Shown one piece after another: positions 1 through 6,156 of a stretch of DNA of 17,123 nt. How positions within the stretch are numbered: position 1 is the stretch's first letter; each line of letters begins with the position of its first letter. Source of the DNA: NIOZ-UU13 sp049287505 (GTDB lineage Bacteria > Planctomycetota > Phycisphaerae > Sedimentisphaerales > Anaerobacaceae); NCBI GenBank assembly GCA_049287505.1, contig JBAQFY010000036.1, positions 1 to 17,123 of the forward strand. The letters run 5' to 3'. A program made the translations under genes and the position numbers. The notes under the pieces were generated by a model. It worked only from the letters and a program-made list of their open reading frames with translations, was not told the origin of the DNA and searched no databases.

Positions 1-1184
1 CGGATTTCCAGAAACGATTTCAGCTCCGCCTGCCAGTCTTTTCTGAGCCTTTCCAGCGATGAGCCGGTCATAATCGCCTCGCGTACTGACGAAGTACCAG
101 ATAAACGGTCGAAGTGTCTCGCCTTCCATTGGAAGGCGTCCGGATACATCCTGAAAAGCTCATTAACAATCAGAATCCCACTATAGTATGGCTCAAGCAA
201 ATCCCTGTCGGTTATGATGATTTTAACGCCGTGACATTTTTGGCCTTGGTATTTGGAGCTAATCGGTGTGAAGCTGGTCGGCGTAAATCGCAAACCCGGC
301 AGATTCAACTGGTTAAGTCTCGTAGTGAGACTTTCTGAATGAATCCAGGGTGCACCAAATTGTCTAAATGGCATTTCGGTACCTCTGCCCTCTGAAACAT
401 TCGTACCCTCCAGAAGACATAGGCCGGGATAAACAGCGGCAGTCTGAAGGCTATCTATATTGGGAGAGGGCTTTATAAATGAGAGATTAATTTGGTCGTA
501 CCACATTCGGCGGCGCCAATCCGTCATAGGTACAACGACAAGGTCGGCCCGGACCCCATTTTTTAGCCAGCCTTGTTTGTTGAACATGGTTGCCAGCTCT
601 CCAATGGTCATGCCATGTCTTACAGGCAGAGGATGCATTCCGACAAAGCTAACAAAGTTTGGTTCGAGAATATTGCCCTCGACTTTTAGTCCATTGATAG
701 GATTTGGGCGGTCCAAAACGACAAAGCGTTTGCCGCATTCGGCTGCAGCCTCCATAGCCAGGGACATGGTGGAAATGTAAGTGTAGAAGCGAGCTCCGAC
801 ATCCTGGACATCAAAAACAAGAACATCGACATTCTTCAGCATCTCTTCGGTCGGCTTATTTGTCTTTCCATACAGACTATAGACAGGAAGATTGTAGTAC
901 GTATCTGTTTTGTCCTCGATTGCATCTCCTGCTTCCTGGTTCCCAAAGATACCGTGTTCCGGGCCAAAAAGTGCCGTGACCTTTGCGCTATGGATATTGC
1001 GAAATACATCCAGTATGTATTGTCCATTGCGGTTGTAAGCGGTGTGGTTGGTTATGATTCCGATGCGCTTGGCGTCGAATAATCGCTCATATTCGGGGAC
1101 ATTGTCTAATCCGGTCTTAACTAAGTTTCCTGCCGGAGCTAACATTGTTAAAGTAATTGTAAGTGTCAGTCTCGCAAATTCCAT
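1..1184 (-). CDS. namZ: Exo-beta-N-acetylmuramidase NamZ (DUF1343, GH171), 3' end cut by the window
   Basis: The minus frame is open from the ATG at 1184 to the window edge: 394 codons with no stop, so the C-terminus lies outside. Family motifs appear in order: IITNHTAYNRNG, FGPEHGIFG, LPVYSLYG, VLVFDVQDVGARFYTYIST, LDRPNPINGLKVEG, HPLPVRHGMTIGELA, YPGLCLLEGTNVSEGRGTE, FGAPWIHSE and DRLSGTSSVREA. Known members remove terminal MurNAc from peptidoglycan fragments, in muropeptide salvage or turnover. The N-terminus (MEFARLTLTITLTMLAPAG) is hydrophobic but lacks a basic region, so it is at best a weak signal peptide. The start is supported by AGGAG seven bases upstream. It is divergent from the EamA gene. 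The family call is firm; the substrate follows from the family. Confidence 0.93.
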   Translation of the reverse strand, partial: MEFARLTLTITLTMLAPAGNLVKTGLDNVPEYERLFDAKRIGIITNHTAYNRNGQYILDVFRNIHSAKVTALFGPEHGIFGNQEAGDAIEDKTDTYYNLPVYSLYGKTNKPTEEMLKNVDVLVFDVQDVGARFYTYISTMSLAMEAAAECGKRFVVLDRPNPINGLKVEGNILEPNFVSFVGMHPLPVRHGMTIGELATMFNKQGWLKNGVRADLVVVPMTDWRRRMWYDQINLSFIKPSPNIDSLQTAAVYPGLCLLEGTNVSEGRGTEMPFRQFGAPWIHSESLTTRLNQLNLPGLRFTPTSFTPISSKYQGQKCHGVKIIITDRDLLEPYYSGILIVNELFRMYPDAFQWKARHFDRLSGTSSVREAIMTGSSLERLRKDWQAELKSFLEI

Positions 1185-1252
1185 TATTTGTCTCCTGCCG
1201 GTGGATGCCGGTATCTACTCTCATAATAAATTGTCTTAAACCGGCAGATTTT

Positions 1253-1281
1253 ATTATACATGAAATAAACATTATTTGGAA
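1253..1281 (-). promoter_or_regulatory. Candidate promoter of namZ
   Basis: The minus strand has a perfect TATAAT (1253-1258) in the namZ/EamA divergent gap, about 70 bases before the namZ start codon. The hexamer 17 bases further upstream (1276-1281, TTCCAA) matches the -35 consensus poorly, so the call rests mainly on the -10 box. Confidence 0.35.
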
Positions 1282-1381
1282 GCAAAGTTGACCACCAAGG
1301 AAAAGACTTGGTCCGAAAAGATATGAAACGGCTGATACCTTTACTTGTCAGCTATTGACGGTTACGGCCAAAACAGCCAAA

Positions 1382-2302
1382 ATGGATAGTAGTAAAATGG
1401 AATGTAGTTCTTCTATGAAGATTTATGTGAAGCTATTATTGACGGCACTATTCTGGGGAGGCACTTTTGTTGCAGGCAGGATTGTCTCCCAAAACGTAGG
1501 GCCTTTCTCAATCGCATTCTTAAGGTTTGCCATTGCCTCGATATTTCTCATATTGCTAACCTGGAATATTGAAGGTAAGCTGCCCGCACTGAAGAAGTTT
1601 CAAATTATACCTGTTATTCTGCTCGGGATGACGGGCATTTTCACGTACAACGTTATGTTCTTCAAAGGACTCAAAATAATCCAGGCATCTCGAGCCTCAC
1701 TTATAATTGCAACCTGTCCGGTATTCATCACAATCTTCTCGGCATTTTTCCTGAAAGAGAAGCTCAATCTGACAAAAGGTCTTGGAATTGTCATCTCCGT
1801 ATGCGGAGCAGTAGTGGCCATCTCAAAAGGAAATATAAACCGGATATTCGAGACAGGCCTGGGCTTAGGGGAGCTTTACATTTTTTGTTGTGTCCTGAGC
1901 TGGGTAGCTTACTCCCTGCTCGGCAAAGCCGTTATGAATAACCTGTCTCCGCTCGCTTCCGTGTCGTATTCCGCCGTAGTTGGGGCCGTCGCGTTGTCCA
2001 TTCCTGCTTACTTTGAAGGATTGTTCCAAAATATCAGGAACCAATCCGTACTCGACTGGTTATGTATTTCTTATCTGGGCGTTTTTGGAACTGTTATCGG
2101 ATTTGTCTGGTATTATCAAGGCGTGGAACGTCTTGGCCCAACAAAAGCCGGCCTGTTCATAAATTTCGTCCCTATATTCGCTATTCTTTGCGCTTTCTTT
2201 ATCCTCCAGGAGCCAATCACCCCCTCACTTGCAGTCGGCACCGTGCTGGTCATCTCCGGCGTCTATCTAACAAACAAAACCCCCAAAGTTAGCGCGACAT
2301 AA
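1382..2302 (+). CDS. EamA-family (DMT superfamily) transporter
   Basis: A highly hydrophobic protein of about 306 residues, with two repeated halves of about five membrane helices each, the usual 10-TM EamA layout. The first half has LLLTALFWGGTFVAGR and PFSIAFLRFAIASIFL. Helix 5 falls near LTKGLGIVISVCGAVVAIS. The second half has LSWVAYSLLGKAVMNN, TVIGFVWYYQGVERLGPTKA and FVPIFAILCAFFILQEPI. Such proteins usually export metabolites or amino acids; the substrate cannot be told from sequence. The start is uncertain. An in-frame TTG at 1355 and ATGs at 1382, 1397 and 1415 are possible and none has a good Shine-Dalgarno. The ATG at 1415 would begin right at the first helix (MKIYVKLLLTALFWGG). 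It is divergent from namZ and followed by a gap of about 330 bases. Confidence 0.9.
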   Translation: MDSSKMECSSSMKIYVKLLLTALFWGGTFVAGRIVSQNVGPFSIAFLRFAIASIFLILLTWNIEGKLPALKKFQIIPVILLGMTGIFTYNVMFFKGLKIIQASRASLIIATCPVFITIFSAFFLKEKLNLTKGLGIVISVCGAVVAISKGNINRIFETGLGLGELYIFCCVLSWVAYSLLGKAVMNNLSPLASVSYSAVVGAVALSIPAYFEGLFQNIRNQSVLDWLCISYLGVFGTVIGFVWYYQGVERLGPTKAGLFINFVPIFAILCAFFILQEPITPSLAVGTVLVISGVYLTNKTPKVSAT

Positions 2303-2410
2303 CGTGCGCCCTACCGTCAAATCCCTTTTCGTTGTTCTTCTGCTGGTGATATATGAATTCCTGTTGATTCAATGCGGTGTTTCATCAAAGCTGTATATGC
2401 GCGAACAGGG

Positions 2411-2537
2411 TAGTGTTCTGTTAAATGTCGATTGATGTGCTGTCATTCCTGCGAAAGCAGGAATCCAGATTGTTATAAATGGATTCCGCATCAAGTGCGG
2501 AATGACAACAACTCAAATCATGCTTGACAGAGCAATA
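2411..2537. mobile_element. MITE-like element with TA-flanked imperfect inverted ends
   Basis: Left end TAGTGTTCTGTTAAATG (2411-2427) resembles the reverse complement of the right end (2519-2537), which reads TATTGCTCTGTCAAGCATG. Most bases match, with one gap. Both ends carry TA, as expected of IS630/mariner-type non-autonomous elements. The 127-bp unit has no open frame and encloses the double hairpin at 2442-2506. The ends share TCTGTYAA with the element at 11093-11202. This is inference from ends only. Confidence 0.4.
2442..2506. repeat. Palindromic REP-like double hairpin
   Basis: Two small hairpins sit back to back: TTCCTGC-GAAA-GCAGGAA on the left and TTCCGCA-TCAAG-TGCGGAA on the right. 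The outer ends also pair with each other (GTCATTCC at 2442-2449 with GGAATGAC at 2499-2506, and AATCCA with TGGATT), so the whole unit is also one long inverted repeat. GTCATTCC...GGAATGAC palindromes of this type are widespread intergenic repeats in environmental bacteria. Confidence 0.7.
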
Positions 2538-2563
2538 GTAAAACAGTTTTGGAGCATTCTTCT

Positions 2564-2592
2564 TTGACTTCTTTTCTTCTCTTTATTACTAT
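2564..2592 (+). promoter_or_regulatory. Candidate sigma-70-type promoter of the symporter-dipeptidase unit
   Basis: TTGACT (2564-2569, 5 of 6 to TTGACA), a 17-base spacer and TACTAT (2587-2592, 4 of 6 to TATAAT). The start codon follows at 2630, giving a short leader of about 30 bases. A second TTGACA lies at 2524-2529 without a partner -10 box. Confidence 0.45.
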
Positions 2593-2629
2593 CTTCTTAA
2601 ATTTGAAACCTATATGACCGGGAATACCA

Positions 2630-3892
2630 ATGAAATTGCCCAGACTTCAATTGCACACTAAGGTTTTGACAGGATTGTTGATGGGAGTAATTTTTGGTGT
2701 GCTTGCCAATCAGTGGGGATTTTCAGCCTTCGTCTTCAGCTATATCAAACCCATTGGCTCGGCTTTTATTAAATTGATTAGTATGGTTGTCGTACCTCTG
2801 GTCTTTGCTTCTCTATTAGTCGGAACAGCCGGTCTCAATGACATCAGGAAGTTAGGCCGGATTGGCGCCAAGACCGTAGTTTATTATTTGTGTACAACAA
2901 TCATTGCAATTAGCATCGGCTTATTCTTGGCAAACACTTTCAGGCCCGGGGAAGGTCTTTCACAGGAAACGCGAACACAGCTAATCGAAAGTAACAGGCA
3001 AGAAGCTGGTGCACAAATTGAGACAACTCTGAAAAAACCAACAATAACGGATATTCTCTTGAATATTATCCCAACAAATCCCGTTAAAGCGTTTGTTGAA
3101 GGCGATATGCTGCAGATTATCTTCTTTGCTTTGATGGCCGGGATTTGCCTTAGTTTAATTCCATCCGAACGAAGTCAGCCGGTAATAAATTTCTTCGAGG
3201 GCATTAACGAGCTGATAATTCAAATGGTACATATTATTATGAGGCTCGCTCCTTACGGTGTATTCGCCTTGATTTCGGCGGTTGTCGCAGATTTTGGATT
3301 GGACGTTCTGCTTGTTCTTCTTAAGTACTCCTTGATAGTGGTTATAGGGCTTATTCTTCACGTTACGATTGTTTACTCCTCTGCAATAAAGCTCTTCAGC
3401 AAACAAAAAATCTCAACTTTTTTCAGAGGTATCCGTCCCGCCCAGTTGATTGCCTTTAGCTCCGCATCGAGTTCAGCCACTTTACCCGTCACTATGGAAT
3501 GTACTGAGAGAAATTTAGGCGTCCCCGGGCAAATTGCCAGCTTTGCACTGCCGTTAGGAGCCACCATAAATATGGACGGCACAGCTCTGTACCAGGGAGT
3601 GTCCGCTGTTTTTATTGCCCAGGTTTATGGTATGGGTCTAACCGTACCACAGCAGCTGATAATAGTCCTTACCACTGTCTTGGCTTCCATTGGTACCGCC
3701 GGTACGCCAATGGCAGGTGTAATTACATTGGCAATCGTACTAAAAAGTATCGGAGTGCCCTTGGAAGGCATAGGCCTCATTATGGGCGTGGAACGTATAT
3801 TGGACATGTGCCGCAGCGTGGTAAACGTTACGGGTGATGCCTCCTGTGCGGTGGTTGTAGCTTCGAGCGAAGGTGAATTGAAAAAGCCATAA
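2630..3892 (+). CDS. Dicarboxylate/amino acid:cation symporter (DAACS/SDF family)
   Basis: The 420-residue membrane protein has the full glutamate-transporter fold. The serine-rich HP1 tip is SSASSSATLP (277-286), TM7 has NMDGT (314-318), HP2 has GTAGTPMAG (355-363) and TM8 has DMCRSVVNVTGD (392-403). These are the Na+ and substrate sites known from GltPh. TM8 keeps D392, R395, N399 and D403; the Arg that binds the side-chain carboxylate of glutamate or aspartate is present, so an acidic amino acid is the likeliest substrate. HP1 lacks the Arg found there in GltPh and reads more like animal EAATs. GGGA lies before the ATG. The dipeptidase follows after 39 bases, suggesting uptake of peptidase products. 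Confidence 0.95.
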   Translation: MKLPRLQLHTKVLTGLLMGVIFGVLANQWGFSAFVFSYIKPIGSAFIKLISMVVVPLVFASLLVGTAGLNDIRKLGRIGAKTVVYYLCTTIIAISIGLFLANTFRPGEGLSQETRTQLIESNRQEAGAQIETTLKKPTITDILLNIIPTNPVKAFVEGDMLQIIFFALMAGICLSLIPSERSQPVINFFEGINELIIQMVHIIMRLAPYGVFALISAVVADFGLDVLLVLLKYSLIVVIGLILHVTIVYSSAIKLFSKQKISTFFRGIRPAQLIAFSSASSSATLPVTMECTERNLGVPGQIASFALPLGATINMDGTALYQGVSAVFIAQVYGMGLTVPQQLIIVLTTVLASIGTAGTPMAGVITLAIVLKSIGVPLEGIGLIMGVERILDMCRSVVNVTGDASCAVVVASSEGELKKP

Positions 3893-3931
3893 TTTATTGA
3901 AACAATTAGCTGATTTGATAAGGAAATGAAT

Positions 3932-5458
3932 ATGCTCGCAAAGAAAACTGTTAGCAGAATATTGCCGGTTGCTGCTGCATTTGTGTTTTGCTTCACAATA
4001 CTCGCAGGGACCCCGCTTTGCGGGAACCAAGTAAGATGTGAGGGATGTTTTTCGATTGTAGCAGGCAAGGAGGCTTCGGCGGATGGATATGTAATTATGG
4101 CTCACAATGAAGACGATTCTCCTCCTCAAATTGTAAACCATCACAAAATCCCACGAAAAAAACATTTACCTACAGAGAAAGTGAAGCTGCTCAACGGTGG
4201 CCAATTAGAACAGGTCGAACAAACCTGGGCTTATATATGGTCGGAAATGCCGGCCATGCTTTTCTCCGACAGCTACATCAATGAATGGGGCGTCAGCATC
4301 ACATCGGACAACTGCCCTTCACGGGAGGATAAGCCCCAAATCACTGATGCCGGGATAGGCTATATGCTGCGGCGCCTCGTAGCTGAGCGAGCTAAGACTG
4401 CACGCGAAGGTGTCTTATTAGCTGGAAAGCTCGTGGAACGCTTCGGCTATATCGACTCCGGCCGGACATACATCATCTGTGACCCTGATGAAGGATGGCT
4501 CTTCTGCGTCGTCAACGGCAAGCACTGGCTGGCGCAACGGGTCGGCGATGACCAAGTGGCAATGGTAGCCAACACCTATACAATACGCCGGGTTGACCTC
4601 TCTGATAAGAAAAACTTCCTGGCCTCGAAAGACATCATCAAATATGCTGTTTCCAGGGGCTGGTATAATCCCGAAGAGGACGGGCCGTTTGACTTTGCCC
4701 GTGTTTATTCAAATCCCGAATCCGCTTCAAGTTTTTCCAACTTCGGCCGGCAGTGGAGCGGCTTCAGATATGTTGCCGCCGAACCGATTCCTCTCAGTCC
4801 CGAACTGCCCTTTTCGGTCGTACCGCAACGTAAAGTGGGCGTAGCCCGGATTATGCAGATTCTTCGCCACGATTATAAAGGAACAGAAATTCAACCCTCT
4901 TCGCCGCCCGCAGCCCCGTCTGGTGATGGGAGTCGCTGGGACTCGCTAAAAAGTCCGCAGGAAAGTGGTTGCCCCATCTGCAGCGGTGCCACCCAGACCA
5001 GCTTTATTGCTCAGTTGCGAAGGAATATGCCTCTGGATATCGGCATTGTTTACTGGGCCTGTCTTGCTTCGCCTCGGACTTCGTTTTACATTCCATTTCA
5101 TTTTGGTATTTCTGAATTCCCCGCAGGATTTTGCCTGGAGTCACAAAGACCATCGAAAATCGTCTTTGATGAAAAAGTCGGTTGCCCTTTCCAGGCCGAC
5201 CCGCTCCAGGCCTTTTGGATGTTCTCCAATTTTTACAACAAGGTTTATGGTGTTTCTGCTAATACAATCAGCCGGGTAAAAACTCTCGCTGAGGAAATCG
5301 AGAATGATGCTTTTACTCTGCAAAAACCGCTTGAAGAAGCTGCACGCCGGCTATACACTGAAGACAAAATAACAGCGATGAAAGTATTGGCTAACTATTC
5401 CAATGGAATCTACCTGTCCTCTATAGAGACGATGCATAGAGTGCTATCGGAAAAGTGA
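3932..5458 (+). CDS. Exported C69-family dipeptidase (PepD-like Ntn-hydrolase)
   Basis: The protein has about 508 residues. A signal peptide (KKTVSRI, then a hydrophobic stretch to about residue 27) precedes the nucleophile region CFSIVAGKEASADG followed by AHNEDD. C39 is the expected N-terminal nucleophile, exposed after self-processing as in other C69 enzymes. Later family features are YIDSGRTYIICDPDEGWLF, the CPIC segment at 347-350 followed by TQTSFIAQLRRNMPLDIG, and YIPFHFGISEFP. Members cleave a broad range of dipeptides; here this would happen outside the cytoplasm. An ATG six bases upstream (3926) is also in frame, but AGGA at 3921-3924 is only one base from it and seven from 3932, so 3932 is preferred. 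It probably shares a transcript with the symporter upstream. Confidence 0.92.
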   Translation: MLAKKTVSRILPVAAAFVFCFTILAGTPLCGNQVRCEGCFSIVAGKEASADGYVIMAHNEDDSPPQIVNHHKIPRKKHLPTEKVKLLNGGQLEQVEQTWAYIWSEMPAMLFSDSYINEWGVSITSDNCPSREDKPQITDAGIGYMLRRLVAERAKTAREGVLLAGKLVERFGYIDSGRTYIICDPDEGWLFCVVNGKHWLAQRVGDDQVAMVANTYTIRRVDLSDKKNFLASKDIIKYAVSRGWYNPEEDGPFDFARVYSNPESASSFSNFGRQWSGFRYVAAEPIPLSPELPFSVVPQRKVGVARIMQILRHDYKGTEIQPSSPPAAPSGDGSRWDSLKSPQESGCPICSGATQTSFIAQLRRNMPLDIGIVYWACLASPRTSFYIPFHFGISEFPAGFCLESQRPSKIVFDEKVGCPFQADPLQAFWMFSNFYNKVYGVSANTISRVKTLAEEIENDAFTLQKPLEEAARRLYTEDKITAMKVLANYSNGIYLSSIETMHRVLSEK

Positions 5459-5477
5459 TATAGTGAGTAAACTATGC

Positions 5478-5514
5478 TAAAAGAAAACCCACATGAGTCT
5501 TTGGCTCATATGGG
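5478..5514 (-). terminator. Rho-independent terminator of tRNA-Pro
   Basis: Read on the minus strand, CCCATATGAG (5514-5505) pairs with CTCATGTGGG (5497-5488), with one mismatch and a seven-base loop. The U-rich tract TTTTCTTTTA follows directly (5487-5478). It lies 11 bases past the tRNA 3' end. On the plus strand there is no U-tract, so it is not a good terminator for the dipeptidase gene. Confidence 0.75.
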
Positions 5515-5524
5515 GTAATAGGAC

Positions 5525-5599
5525 TCGGGGAGACAGGATTTGAACCTGCGACCTCTGCGTCCCGAACGCAGCGCTCTAGCCAAACTGAGCTACTCCCCG
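5525..5599 (-). tRNA. tRNA-Pro (anticodon CGG)
   Basis: The gene is 75 nt and folds as a full cloverleaf. Acceptor CGGGGAG pairs with CTCCCCG, discriminator A. The D arm is GCTC...GAGC, the anticodon stem CTGCG/CGCAG with loop TTCGGGA (anticodon CGG), the variable loop AGGTC and the T arm GCAGG-TTCGAAT-CCTGT. CCA is not encoded: the next bases are GTCC. It has its own promoter and terminator and is convergent with the dipeptidase gene. A decayed partial copy lies at 6059-6111. Confidence 0.97.
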
Positions 5600-5625
5600 A
5601 AAAACTATACTATAACGACAAATAT

Positions 5626-5653
5626 ATTATAACAGCTTCTAAATTACAATCAA
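5626..5653 (-). promoter_or_regulatory. Promoter of tRNA-Pro
   Basis: On the minus strand, TTGATT (5653-5648), a 16-base spacer and a perfect TATAAT (5631-5626) end 26 bases before the tRNA 5' end, with an AT-rich leader. Confidence 0.6.
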
Positions 5654-5694
5654 CTTTCATTCCCATAAACTTGCTGTTACTCTTAGACTATACT

Positions 5695-5945
5695 TCATTT
5701 CAAAATACCAGCCAATTTCTTCTTTTCCTGAGACCCTCGCGCGCTCTTGAGGTACCGTTCCCGCTTTGCCGCATAAGCCCGGTCTGGTTGAGACTCGATG
5801 TAAACCAACGTCCATGAACTATTCTGTCGAGTGTATTTTCCCCCTCGCCCGGTATTATGCTCTTCAACCCTTCGAATCAGGTTGTCGGTGTGCCCTATGT
5901 AGAGTTTGCCTGTCTTTAGACTTTGAAGTATATAAACTAATACAC
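5695..5945 (-). pseudogene. GIY-YIG endonuclease domain gene, frameshifted at codon 3
   Basis: The minus frame ending at 5695 reads VYILQSLKTGKLYIGH, LIRRVEEHNTG, WTLVYIE and AAKRERYLKS, the single-domain GIY-YIG family of about 80-95 residues. This includes the VYI...YIG pair, the Arg of RRVEEH and the Glu of KRERYLK. That frame has no ATG, GTG or TTG start between its upstream stop (5980-5982) and the domain. One base out of frame, a GTG at 5945-5943 with GGAG 11 bases upstream reads GTG TAT TA; a single missing base at 5938/5937 would restore MYYVYILQS, the usual start of this family. So the gene looks intact except for a one-base deletion. A sequencing error is the alternative. Members are small, poorly characterised nuclease-like proteins. 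Confidence 0.75.
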
Positions 5946-6023
5946 CTATATACTTTCTCCAAACACTCCGCCGATTTTCCTAATCAGCCAGACTGGATTT
6001 CCTGCTGCTCACAGGACGTCCAC

Positions 6024-6049
6024 CCCCATGGGGACTGTCCCCTAAGGGG
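6024..6049. repeat. Cluster of overlapping GC palindromes
   Basis: Three palindromes share arms: CCCCATGGGG (6024-6033), GGGGAC-T-GTCCCC (6030-6042) and CCCC-TAA-GGGG (6039-6049). A close copy of the last, TCCC-TAA-GGGA, lies at 6073-6083 inside the decayed tRNA copy. GGGGAC/GTCCCC palindromes recur as short intergenic repeats in many environmental genomes. That this one belongs to such a family is inference. Confidence 0.55.
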
Positions 6050-6058
6050 CCTTATGGT

Positions 6059-6111
6059 GGAACCTGCGACCTTCCCTAAGGGACGCTCTGGCCAAACTGA
6101 GCTACTCCCCG
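6059..6111 (-). pseudogene. Decayed partial copy of tRNA-Pro
   Basis: From 6111 downward the minus strand repeats the first 27 nt of the intact tRNA with a single change (acceptor 5' strand, D arm), then AGGTCGCAGGTTC (variable loop and T-arm start), after which similarity ends. The 17-nt anticodon arm is replaced by 11 nt, TCCCTTAGGGA, and the acceptor 3' strand is gone, so it cannot fold as a tRNA. The flank just upstream (GTTTTTCC against GTTTTTC) is also shared, which suggests a duplication of the tRNA locus. Confidence 0.8.
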
Positions 6112-6156
6112 GAAAAACAAAAACCTAAAATAGCACATCAGCCCTCGAATTGCAAG

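Noticed and set aside
1355..1381. TTG start for the EamA gene
   Set aside because: It has no ribosome site and adds residues before the usual start of the first membrane helix; a downstream ATG is more likely.
3625..4165. Antisense open frames opposite the symporter and dipeptidase genes
   Set aside because: They are shadows of well-identified genes, with no family resemblance and no ribosome sites.
6059..6111. attR site of an integrated element at tRNA-Pro
   Set aside because: Integrase elements normally duplicate the 3' end of a tRNA; this copy keeps the 5' part and has lost the 3' end, and no integrase gene is present.
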